Assembly: GCA_030597345.1 (NCBI GenBank)
Contig: JAUVSA010000052.1
Span: forward strand, 1-10,324
Direction of reading: 5' to 3'
From: Bacillota bacterium
Lineage (GTDB): Bacteria > Armatimonadota > Hebobacteria > Hebobacterales > Hebobacteraceae
Length of the DNA stretch: 10,324 nt
Part shown: positions 1 through 6,495 of the stretch, one piece after another
How positions within the stretch are numbered: the first letter of the stretch is position 1
Layout: every line of letters begins with the position of its first letter
The notes under the pieces: model-generated
What the model saw: the letters and a program-made list of their open reading frames with translations, nothing else
Told to the model about the DNA's origin: nothing
The model's database searches: none
Program-made: the position numbers and the translations under genes

Positions 1-1289
1 AGCGGGAAAGCGTGCTCCAGAGACTCGACCGGCAGATTGGACGTATTCGTTACATGGACCTGCACGCCGTCCAGACCGTCCTCCTCGGGCCCGCCGCCTG
101 CGCCACCGGCGATGGCCTCCACGTATACGTACTCCCGGCCCCGGCGCGGGTCCACGCCGGAGAACACAACCGCGGTGCTGGCATCATTGCTCGGCGCGGG
201 CAGCCGCCCCGGCATAGCCTTCGCAAATGCCTCTATGATCCGACCGGCGACCTGTTGGCAAGTGTCGGTGCGCGCCCCCACGGCTGCCGGTGGGCGCGCG
301 TTCAGGATGCACGCCTCGGGCACGGAGACTGCGATTGCCCGATGGAGACCTGCGTTGGAGGGAAGCTCCGGGTCGAGGCCGGCCTTCACCGCGTAATAGA
401 CAGTGGCGAGCAGCGCATTGCGCGGCACGTTGATGGCGCCGCGAGAGGGCGGCCCGGACCCCGAGAAGTCGAGTCGAAGCCGATCGCCTCTCACCTCCAC
501 GCACACGCGAATGGGGATCATCCCCTCTCCTTCGATCCCCTCCATCTCATCCTCGGCCTCATAACATCCATCCGGCACTGCCTCAACCGCGGCTCTCAGT
601 CGTCTCTCCGTCGCCGCCAGGACGCTCTCCGTCGCCTCCCGGACAGTGGCCCACGAGTATCTCTCCGCCAACTCCTCCAGCCGAGCCAAGCCCACGCGAT
701 TGGCGGCGAGCTGGCCCACCAGGTCCAGCCGTCGCTGCTCCGGCATCCGACACCGAGACATGAAGAGGCCGATAACGTCCTGGCACAACTCCCCCGCGGC
801 GGCGAGTCTGGTGGGTGGCAGCCGCAGCCCTTCCTCGTCGATTGAACGCGCATCCCCGGAGATGCCACCCGGCACCTGCGCGCCGATGTCGGTATGGTGC
901 GCCACATTCGCGACGAACCCCGCCAGCTCTCCCCGGAAGAAGAAAGGCGAGGCCACAGTGACGTCGGGCAGATGCGTCCCCCCGCCCAAATAGGGATCAT
1001 TTGAGACGAAGGCGTCTCCCGGGCATAGGCTCTCTCGGGAGTACTTGCCGAGCACGGCTCCCACCACCCCGAGCATCGACCCCAGATGAAGCGGGATGTG
1101 CTCCGCCTGGGCGATCAGCCGGCCCTGCGCATCGAAAACGCCTGTAGAGCAGTCTCGGCGCTCCCTTATGTTGGGTGAGAAGGCGCTTCGCACGAGCGCC
1201 TCCCCCATCACCTCCGCAACGGCCAGCAGGCCGTTCGCAATCACCGCCAGCGTGACCGGGTCTTGACCCGCGGGTCGAGCGCAGCTCAT
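1..1289 (-). CDS. hyuB: N-methylhydantoinase/5-oxoprolinase subunit B (HyuB), C-terminus cut by window edge
   Basis: Subunit B of the ATP-dependent hydantoinase/oxoprolinase family (Hydantoinase_B). With HyuA it opens a cyclic amide or imide ring at the cost of ATP in the cytoplasm; the substrate cannot be read from sequence. The ATG at 1289-1287 follows an AGGAGG with 7 nt spacing. It overlaps by ATGA the TGA that would end a read-through HyuA. The window shows 429 codons without a stop; family members are usually 500-600 residues, so the C-terminus lies off the left edge. Family blocks in order are NDPYLGGGTHLPD (residues 97-109), NVAHHTDIG (128-136), EEGLRLPP (152-159), DFSGSGPPSRGAINVP (274-289), EAIAGGAGG (391-399) and HVTNTSNLPVE (412-422). 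The first two carry His/Asp residues that are conserved in the family and likely bind metal. The reading frame is intact throughout. The family call is firm; the substrate is unknown. Confidence 0.95.
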   Translation of the reverse strand, partial: MSCARPAGQDPVTLAVIANGLLAVAEVMGEALVRSAFSPNIRERRDCSTGVFDAQGRLIAQAEHIPLHLGSMLGVVGAVLGKYSRESLCPGDAFVSNDPYLGGGTHLPDVTVASPFFFRGELAGFVANVAHHTDIGAQVPGGISGDARSIDEEGLRLPPTRLAAAGELCQDVIGLFMSRCRMPEQRRLDLVGQLAANRVGLARLEELAERYSWATVREATESVLAATERRLRAAVEAVPDGCYEAEDEMEGIEGEGMIPIRVCVEVRGDRLRLDFSGSGPPSRGAINVPRNALLATVYYAVKAGLDPELPSNAGLHRAIAVSVPEACILNARPPAAVGARTDTCQQVAGRIIEAFAKAMPGRLPAPSNDASTAVVFSGVDPRRGREYVYVEAIAGGAGGGPEEDGLDGVQVHVTNTSNLPVESLEHAFP

Positions 1290-1435
1290 CGCCGCGCCTC
1301 CTGAGTGAGTCGGAGGTTCCCCGCTTCGTCGACGCGCCCGCGGTACCCGGGAGGCAGGTAGGTAGTGGCACTGTACTGGTCGATGCTCGCCGGCCCCTCA
1401 ACTTCTTCTAACGACACGGCGACCACCGAGACCTA
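1286..1435 (-). pseudogene. Detached in-frame C-terminal tail of hyuA, beyond the TAG
   Basis: After the TAG at 1435-1433 the hyuA frame stays open for 48 codons, to a TGA at 1288-1286. The translation includes EGPASIDQYSATTYLPPGY followed by a Gly-Arg-Val-Asp-x-x-Gly-Asn-Leu segment. This is the standard end of HyuA proteins (GPA-I-I-x-x-x-x-S/A-T-T-x-x-P-P-G). The 11-residue spacing from the TAG to EGPA fits the usual spacing from the conserved Tyr. With the TAG read as an amino acid, HyuA would be 690 residues, normal for the family, and its TGA would overlap the hyuB ATG by ATGA. One substitution at position 1433 would restore TAC or TAT. TAG also ends two intact genes here (8178-8176 and 5463-5461), so general TAG reassignment is not supported. 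Confidence 0.85.
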
Positions 1436-3358
1436 CACCGCGCACTCGTGAAAGCGAACGCTCTCGTCCACAAAGATAGCACGCGTCCGGCGCCGCGGTC
1501 GGCGCCTTCCCGGCTCCCCCACCTCCCCTCGCCTGCCCCCGTGCGCCACTCGTCCGATTGCAACCACGCTGAGGTCCACGAATTCGACCGGCTGCTCTGT
1601 CAGCAGGTAGCCGTAGCGCTCTTCATGGGTCCTGTGGAAGGCCACGACGAGGCCTTGGAGCTCAGCCTCCCCCAGCTCGCGCGCAGGAACCGGGACCTGA
1701 AGCTCGTAATCCTGTCCGACGTACCTGGCAGACACTTGTCGCAGCAGCGACCAGCGTACGTCGGGCAATCGCGTCTCTGCAATCCAACTCTTCGCCGCTT
1801 CCTCCAGCACCCCAAAACCGTCGCTCACCTCTCCCAGGTGGACGGAAGATGCGGGGATGAGGCGCGTTGCCACCCAATCCCTGCGGAGGTCGCTGGCGAG
1901 CAGGCCGTAGGCAGACAGATTGCCTGGCCATCCGGGGACGATCACTTCTTGTATACCCAGCTCGGAGGCCAGCTCGCAAGCGATCAACGGCCCCGCTCCC
2001 CCACCGGCCACTAAGGAGAACTCTCTTGGATCACGCCCCTCGGCGACCGTCAGCCCCTCAACGGCACGGCGGACGTTCGAGACCACCAGCTTGACTGCTC
2101 CCAACGCAGCCTCCTCGGGCCCCATCGCTAAGGCGTCCCCGAACTTCTCCCCAACTGCTCTCCGCGCGGTCTCCGGATCCAGGGGCATGTCTCCGCCCAG
2201 CAGACCGGCCGAATCCAGCCTCCCCAGCACCGCGAAGGCGTCGGTCAAGGTCGGATTCTCGCCGCCACGCCCGTAACACGCCGGCCCCGGCTCCGCCCCT
2301 GCGCTGCTCGGTCCTACCTGCGGGAGCCCTCCCCGATCCAGCCACAGGAGGCTTCCTCCGCCGGCGCCGATGCACCGAACGTCGACTCCGGGAAGCTCCA
2401 CCGCGTACCCCCCCACCTCTCGCCCAGAGGCGCTCGTGGGCAGGCCTCCTTCTGTGGGCAGGCCTCTTTCGATGAGACACACATCGGTGCTGGTCCCGCC
2501 CATGTCGATCGCAATGGCGCGGGCGAGACGAAGCCCTGCACACACAGAGGCGGCCGCGGCGGCCCCCGCGGCGGGACCCGAGAGCACGGTACTCGCGGGA
2601 ATGCCGCGCGCGGTGTCGAGGGGAACCAACCCCCCATTCGACTGCATAATGTGAGGCGGCCCCTCTATCCCCGCTCCCGCCACCATCCGGCCCAACTCGT
2701 TCAGATACCGGTTCATCAGGGGGCCGAGATAGGCGTTGACGACCGTGGTACTGAGACGCTCGTACTCGCGAAATCGCGGGAGCAGGTCACTGGAGGCGGT
2801 GACGTACACGCCAGGAAGCAAGCTCTCCGCGAGGCCCCTGACCACCCGCTCGTGGTCCGGGTTGGCGTAGGAATGCAGGAAACAGATGGCGAGAGATTCG
2901 ATGCCCTCTTCGGCCAGGAATGCGAGCTCGCGCTTGACCTCCGCAGTATCCAGCGGCCGCATCACCGCGCCATCGAATCGCACTCTCTCCTGCACTTCAC
3001 GCCGCCACCGCCGCGGCGACAGCGGGCGCGGTTTGCGCGCCCCCAGATCGTAAAGGGAAGGCCTCTGCTGCCGTGCGATCTCGAGCAGGTCCCGGAACCC
3101 TTTCGTCGTGATCAGTCCGGTGCGTGCCCCGGTTCCCTCGATCAGCGCATTGGTCCCCGCGGTGGTCCCATGGGCCTGGAACCCGATTCCGTCGAGTGGC
3201 ATCCTCTCCCCAAGGGCCCGCAGCCCCGCGGCCGCGCCTTCCGCCAGATTCGCGGGAGTGGAGGGCACCTGGTGAAGGTATAGCTCGCCCGACTCCAGAT
3301 CGAGGGCGGCGAGGTCGGTGAAAGTCCCTCCGATATCGATCCCGACCCGCCAGGCCAT
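1433..3358 (-). CDS. hyuA: N-methylhydantoinase/5-oxoprolinase subunit A (HyuA), ended early by an in-frame TAG
   Basis: ATP-binding subunit of the hydantoinase/5-oxoprolinase family, predicted to phosphorylate and so activate a cyclic amide for hydrolysis with HyuB. The ATG at 3358-3356 shares its A with the TGA of the upstream ATPase gene (TGATG), which suggests translational coupling; a GTG two codons earlier (3364) is possible. The product to the TAG at 1435-1433 is 641 residues. The N-terminal phosphate-binding motif DIGGTFTD is at residues 8-15. A second actin-fold motif, AIDMGGTSTD, is at 283-292, followed by GAGGGS (331-336) and AEPGPACYGRGG (355-366). The conserved VAGGGAGP is at 450-457 and RYVGQDYEL at 545-553. 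The C-terminus stops at FHECAV, where relatives usually read a Pro/Ala-Val-Tyr-Asp-like segment and continue about 45 more residues. The same frame does continue after the TAG (separate entry). The protein may therefore be truncated, read through, or mis-sequenced at one base. Confidence 0.93.
   Translation of the reverse strand: MAWRVGIDIGGTFTDLAALDLESGELYLHQVPSTPANLAEGAAAGLRALGERMPLDGIGFQAHGTTAGTNALIEGTGARTGLITTKGFRDLLEIARQQRPSLYDLGARKPRPLSPRRWRREVQERVRFDGAVMRPLDTAEVKRELAFLAEEGIESLAICFLHSYANPDHERVVRGLAESLLPGVYVTASSDLLPRFREYERLSTTVVNAYLGPLMNRYLNELGRMVAGAGIEGPPHIMQSNGGLVPLDTARGIPASTVLSGPAAGAAAAASVCAGLRLARAIAIDMGGTSTDVCLIERGLPTEGGLPTSASGREVGGYAVELPGVDVRCIGAGGGSLLWLDRGGLPQVGPSSAGAEPGPACYGRGGENPTLTDAFAVLGRLDSAGLLGGDMPLDPETARRAVGEKFGDALAMGPEEAALGAVKLVVSNVRRAVEGLTVAEGRDPREFSLVAGGGAGPLIACELASELGIQEVIVPGWPGNLSAYGLLASDLRRDWVATRLIPASSVHLGEVSDGFGVLEEAAKSWIAETRLPDVRWSLLRQVSARYVGQDYELQVPVPARELGEAELQGLVVAFHRTHEERYGYLLTEQPVEFVDLSVVAIGRVAHGGRRGEVGEPGRRRPRRRTRAIFVDESVRFHECAV
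2436..2466 (-). repeat. Short in-frame direct repeat inside hyuA
   Basis: The 13-nt string gtgggcaggcctc occurs at 2436-2448 and again at 2454-2466, offset by 18 nt (six codons). On the coding strand it encodes GLPTEG followed by GLPT (about residues 299-308). This is consistent with a small in-frame tandem duplication in a surface loop after the AIDMGGTSTD motif. The frame is kept. Confidence 0.7.
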
Positions 3359-4377
3359 CAGCACGCCCCCGGGCGGCCGGTCGGGTTCGCGCCCGACTGG
3401 CGGAAGCTCCGCTGCCGGTAGATATAGCAGCGCACCATCCTTCGACCCCCGCGATCATACAGGGGCGGGACCGCCTCCCGGCAGTGCTCCATGACTTCCG
3501 GACAGCGCGGTGCGAAGCGACACCCGGGCGGAAGCGCTATCATGTCCGGCACCGACCCCTCGATCGGCCTGATCGGCACGTCCGGGCGGCCGAGCCGAGG
3601 CACGCACCGCAGCAGTCCAGCCGTGTACGGATGCAGCGGATCTTCCATGAGCTCCGCCACCGGCGCCTCCTCCACCACCTGCCCCGCGTACATCACGGCG
3701 GCACGATCGGAGAATTGGGACACGATCCCCAGGTCGTGCGTGATGAGCAAGGTCGCCAGTCCTCGTTCCTCTTTGATCTGGCCGAGCAAGTCCAGAATCT
3801 GCGCCTGCAGCGTGACGTCGAGAGCGGTAGTCGGCTCATCGGCGATCAGCAGCTCCGGCTCGCAAGAGACGGCAATAGCGAGCATCACTCGCTGCCGCAT
3901 GCCCCCGCTCAGCTCGTGTGGGTAGCTGCGCAGGCGCTCGCGCGCGGCCGGAATGCCCATTGCCTCCAGCAGCTGCACGCTCCGTTCCCGCGCCTCCTTG
4001 CCCCGCGCCACCCGATGGATTCGCAGAGACTCCACTATCTGGTTCTCCACCGAGAAGGTTGGATTCAGCGTCGAGAGCGGATCCTGGAACACCATCGCTA
4101 TTCGGCCCCCGCGAATCCGGCGCATCTCCCCTCCCGACTTACGCAGCAGATCCTCGCCCGCGAACAGCACTTCCCCGCGCACGATGCGGCCGGGCCTTCG
4201 AATCAGCCGCATGATCGAAAGGGCCGTCACGCTCTTACCGCACCCACTCTCGCCCACCAGCGCCAACGTCTCCCCTCTCTCAATCGTCAAGCCCACACCG
4301 TCGACCGCGCGGAGCTGCCCGCGGTAGGTGGAGAAGCAGGTATTGAGATCTCGCACTTCCAGAAGAGGAGCCGCCAT
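3358..4377 (-). CDS. dppD: Dipeptide/oligopeptide-type ABC transporter ATP-binding protein (DppD-like)
   Basis: Cytoplasmic ATPase that powers the two permeases encoded just upstream. It is 339 residues, normal for DppD/OppD. Visible motifs are Walker A GESGCGKS (42-49), Q-loop Gln98 in VFQDP, signature LSGGMRQR (156-163), Walker B LLIADE (176-181) and the switch His214 in ITHD. The C-terminal oligopeptide-transporter extension has LHPYTAGLL (248-256) and cysteines at 286, 292, 299 and 317 in a GCRFAPRC...C...C pattern. In DppD relatives this pattern has been linked to an iron-sulfur cluster. The ATG at 4377 follows GAGG and overlaps by TAATG an 8-codon mini-ORF. The TGA overlaps the hyuA start. 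No second ATPase (DppF) lies next to it; hyuA follows instead. The partner is either beyond the window or absent, in which case DppD may work as a homodimer. All catalytic motifs are present. Confidence 0.96.
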   Translation of the reverse strand: MAAPLLEVRDLNTCFSTYRGQLRAVDGVGLTIERGETLALVGESGCGKSVTALSIMRLIRRPGRIVRGEVLFAGEDLLRKSGGEMRRIRGGRIAMVFQDPLSTLNPTFSVENQIVESLRIHRVARGKEARERSVQLLEAMGIPAARERLRSYPHELSGGMRQRVMLAIAVSCEPELLIADEPTTALDVTLQAQILDLLGQIKEERGLATLLITHDLGIVSQFSDRAAVMYAGQVVEEAPVAELMEDPLHPYTAGLLRCVPRLGRPDVPIRPIEGSVPDMIALPPGCRFAPRCPEVMEHCREAVPPLYDRGGRRMVRCYIYRQRSFRQSGANPTGRPGAC

Positions 4378-4421
4378 TATTTCCTCATGCGCGGGGCGCT
4401 CATCATTGCCTCATGCGCGGG
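4375..4421 (-). repeat. Imperfect tandem duplication at the dppC/dppD junction, creating an 8-codon mini-ORF
   Basis: Two 21-nt copies, 4421-4401 and 4395-4375, have a period of 26 nt and differ at two positions. The first 13 nt (CCCGCGCATGAGG on the minus strand) are identical. Copy 1 holds the last dppC codons and its stop; copy 2 supplies the GAGG ribosome-binding site and the ATG of dppD. Between them, the ATG at 4403-4401 overlaps the dppC TGA (TGATG) and opens MSAPRMRK. That frame ends at a TAA (4379-4377) overlapping the dppD ATG (TAATG). The mini-ORF probably acts, if at all, as a coupling bridge for ribosomes rather than as a useful peptide. Confidence 0.7.
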
Positions 4422-5302
4422 TCCAACGCATCTCTCAATCCCTCGCCGAACAGATTCACTGCCAACACCAGCGCCAGGATGGCCAGCCCCGGGAAGGTGG
4501 CAATCCACCAGGCGCCGGCAATATCGGCCCGGCCGTCGGCGACCATCGTCCCCCAGGCCGGAATGCTGGGTGGGACGCCGATTCCGAGGAAGCTGAGAGA
4601 TGCCTCCGCGATGATAATAATGGCCATACGAAGGGCCGCGAGGACAATCAGTGGAGGGACGATGTTCGGCAGGATTTCGCTGAACAGAATGTGTGCGGTG
4701 CTCGCCCCCACCCCGCGCGCCGCCGTCACGTAGTCGGCCTCCCGCGCTGCCAAGACGTCTGCCCGGGCAACCCGGTAGAAATCCACCCATCCCTTGAAGG
4801 CCAGCGCCAACACGAGAGCTACCAGGTTCGGCCCCGTGGCGGCCATGATGGCCAGCGCGAAGATCAGGAAGGGAAACGCCAGAAGCGTGTCAACGATGCG
4901 AGACATCACCGCGTCGAAGGCGCCGCGGAAGTACCCCGCCAGCATCCCCAGCCCCGTACCTACCAGCAGCGTCAGCAGCACGACGACGACTCCCAGCAAG
5001 ATGGAGATCCTGGCGCCATACATGATGCGGCTCAGCAAGTCGCGCCCGAGACTGTCGCTGCCGAGCAGGAAGCGGCTCTCCCCGTCGGCCTGCCAGAACG
5101 GCGCCGCGCGGATGGCCTCCGGGTGCTGTTCGTTGGGATCGTAGGGCGCCAGTATCGGCGCTAGAATCGCCAGCATCACGAACGCAACAACCACCAACCC
5201 CGCCACCGCGGCCACTCGGTTGCCCAGAAGCAACTTGAGCATCCCCGGCCTCGTCGCCGCCGCGGGTTGGAGCAGTCGATCTTCGCTTACAGACGCTGCC
5301 AT
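4403..5302 (-). CDS. dppC: Dipeptide/oligopeptide-type ABC transporter permease (DppC-like)
   Basis: Inner-membrane permease of the peptide/nickel/opine importer family, 299 residues. It follows the DppC plan: a short cytoplasmic N-terminus, then a first transmembrane helix near residues 30-53 ending in LAPYDP. Next comes a periplasmic loop with HPEAIRAAPFW and the family motif LLGSDSLGRDLLSRIMYGAR (79-98), then a cluster of helices at about 100-125, 140-170, 215-240 and 265-285. The ATPase-coupling EAA loop is EADYVTAARGVGA (188-200), followed by ILPNIVPP (210-217). ASLSFLGIGV (234-243) is another typical DppC signature. The start codon follows GAGAG about 9-10 nt upstream, a moderate ribosome-binding site. 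The gene is separated from dppB by 158 nt carrying palindromes, unlike the tight spacing elsewhere in the cluster. It should heterodimerise with the DppB-like protein. Confidence 0.95.
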   Translation of the reverse strand: MAASVSEDRLLQPAAATRPGMLKLLLGNRVAAVAGLVVVAFVMLAILAPILAPYDPNEQHPEAIRAAPFWQADGESRFLLGSDSLGRDLLSRIMYGARISILLGVVVVLLTLLVGTGLGMLAGYFRGAFDAVMSRIVDTLLAFPFLIFALAIMAATGPNLVALVLALAFKGWVDFYRVARADVLAAREADYVTAARGVGASTAHILFSEILPNIVPPLIVLAALRMAIIIIAEASLSFLGIGVPPSIPAWGTMVADGRADIAGAWWIATFPGLAILALVLAVNLFGEGLRDALDPRMRQ

Positions 5303-5360
5303 CTGCTAGCTCTCTGGCATCTAAACATCGTCGCGATGAACATCAGAAAAGGCATAGACT

Positions 5361-5437
5361 CCGTAGGGCAGGAGCTTGCTCCTGCCAGAGATCATGGCAC
5401 AAGCAAGCTTGTGCCCTACGGGAGGGACTTCCCTCCC
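5361..5437. repeat. Cluster of three palindromes, two nested in an outer inverted repeat
   Basis: Three successive palindromes lie in the 158-nt dppB-dppC gap. The first, 5367-5386, has a perfect 9-bp stem ggcaggagc/gctcctgcc around TT. The second, 5396-5415, has a perfect 9-bp stem ggcacaagc/gcttgtgcc around AA. The third, 5420-5437, has an 8-bp stem gggaggga/tccctccc around CT. The first two also sit inside a 10-bp outer inverted repeat, ccgtagggca (5361-5370) and tgccctacgg (5412-5421). The element could form a cloverleaf-like or alternative fold as RNA or cruciform DNA. It has no ORF and no T-run, so it is not a typical terminator. It looks like an interspersed palindromic repeat (REP/MITE type), but only one copy is visible here. 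Confidence 0.85.
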
Positions 5438-5460
5438 TTCATTCTCGATCGCGAACATGT

Positions 5461-6477
5461 CTAGGCTATCTGCACGCGCGGATCAAGCGCCGCGTGCAGC
5501 GCGTCGGCGACCAAGTTCAGCAGCACGTACGAGACCGCGTAGATCAGCACCACGGCCTGCACCAGCGGGTAATCGGCCGCCGCGATCGCATCCACCGCCA
5601 GTTTTCCGAGGCCCGGGAACTGAAACACGGTCTCGATGATCATGTTGCCGCTCAGCAGCAGACCGGTCTGGAGGGCCACTAGGTTCACTGTAGGAATGAG
5701 CGCGTTTCTCAGCGCGTGCTTCCCCACGACGGTCGTCTCGGGGAGCCCCTTCGCCCGCGCGAACTGCACGTAGTCCTGCGCCAGCACGCCGATCATGGAA
5801 GATCGAACCATCCTCATTACCATCGCGGCCATCGGCGCGGCCATCGCCACCCCGGGCAGCGCCAGGTGCTTAAGCGCGCTCCAGAAGGCCGGCCCATTGG
5901 CCGTCAGCAGAGCGTCCAGAGTATGAATCCCGGTCACGTAGTCGGGCACCAGCGCCAGATCAATCCGCCCTGAGATCGGCAGCCAGTGACGCTGGAGGCC
6001 GAATATGATCATCAGCACGATCCCAAGCCAGAAGCCCGGCATCGAAATGCCGAGCAGCGCTCCCACTGTCGCCAGACGGTCGAACAGCCCGTGAGGCCTC
6101 AGGGAGGCGATTACTCCCGCCGGAATGGCAAAGACAATGGCGATTACAAATGCAAACACTGTGAGCTCGAGCGTGGCCGGCAATCGCGCCGCCACCACCG
6201 ATCGGACGGTCCGCCCATGGTGGCTGTAGGAGGGTCCGAACTCTCCCCGCACGGCATTCCCAACGAACAGGCCGTACTGGACGATCAGCGGCCGGTCGAG
6301 CCCGTAGTGGGCTCGCAGCTCGTCAATCTGCTCCTGGGTGATTCGGCCCGCCTGACCGAGCATGTGCTCGATCGGGTCCCCGGGGGTCAAGTGCATGGTG
6401 AGGAACACGATGAAGCTCACCCCGATCAGAACTGGGATGAGCTGCAGTAGGCGCTGCCTTAGGAACCGGCCCCACAT
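5461..6477 (-). CDS. dppB: Dipeptide/oligopeptide-type ABC transporter permease (DppB-like)
   Basis: Inner-membrane permease, 338 residues, standard for DppB. An N-terminal membrane helix at about 9-30 is followed by the hallmark HLTPGDPIEHMLG (29-41). The family segment LRAHYGLDRPLIVQYGLFV (54-72) and the loop RGEFGPSYSHH (77-87) come next. Further helices are near 100-125, 135-162, 205-225, 265-285 and 305-325. The ATPase-coupling EAA loop runs from DYVQFARAKG (235-244) to HALRNALIPTV (254-264). FQFPGLGKLAVDAI (285-298) is also typical. The start is well fixed: AAGGAG lies 8 nt before the ATG, within a small GCCG/CGGC inverted repeat (6478-6495). The gap to the binding-protein gene is 18 nt. 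The gene ends in TAG. Confidence 0.96.
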   Translation of the reverse strand: MWGRFLRQRLLQLIPVLIGVSFIVFLTMHLTPGDPIEHMLGQAGRITQEQIDELRAHYGLDRPLIVQYGLFVGNAVRGEFGPSYSHHGRTVRSVVAARLPATLELTVFAFVIAIVFAIPAGVIASLRPHGLFDRLATVGALLGISMPGFWLGIVLMIIFGLQRHWLPISGRIDLALVPDYVTGIHTLDALLTANGPAFWSALKHLALPGVAMAAPMAAMVMRMVRSSMIGVLAQDYVQFARAKGLPETTVVGKHALRNALIPTVNLVALQTGLLLSGNMIIETVFQFPGLGKLAVDAIAAADYPLVQAVVLIYAVSYVLLNLVADALHAALDPRVQIA

Positions 6478-6495
6478 GCCGTAGGCTCCTTCGGC

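Noticed and set aside
997..1401. Minus-strand open frame of 134 codons across the hyuA/hyuB junction, and others in 184-1000.
   Set aside because: They are out of frame with the continuous HyuB reading frame from 1289 to the left edge, which carries all family motifs. They are shadows.
1286..1435. Genome-wide reassignment of TAG to an amino acid, or pyrrolysine.
   Set aside because: TAG ends the intact asparagine-synthetase-like gene (8178-8176) and dppB (5463-5461) at proper family C-termini, and no other in-frame TAG is seen within conserved regions. Local suppression remains possible.
3484..4596. Long plus-strand open frame of 370 codons, and similar ones at 6973-8043 and 8173-9261.
   Set aside because: These are antisense to well-identified ATPase, binding-protein and synthetase genes, have His/Arg/Gln-rich composition, and are the usual GC-rich antisense frames.
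5361..5437. CRISPR or tRNA-like element.
   Set aside because: There are no repeated units with unique spacers, the palindromes differ from each other, and no tRNA arms or anticodon loop can be placed.
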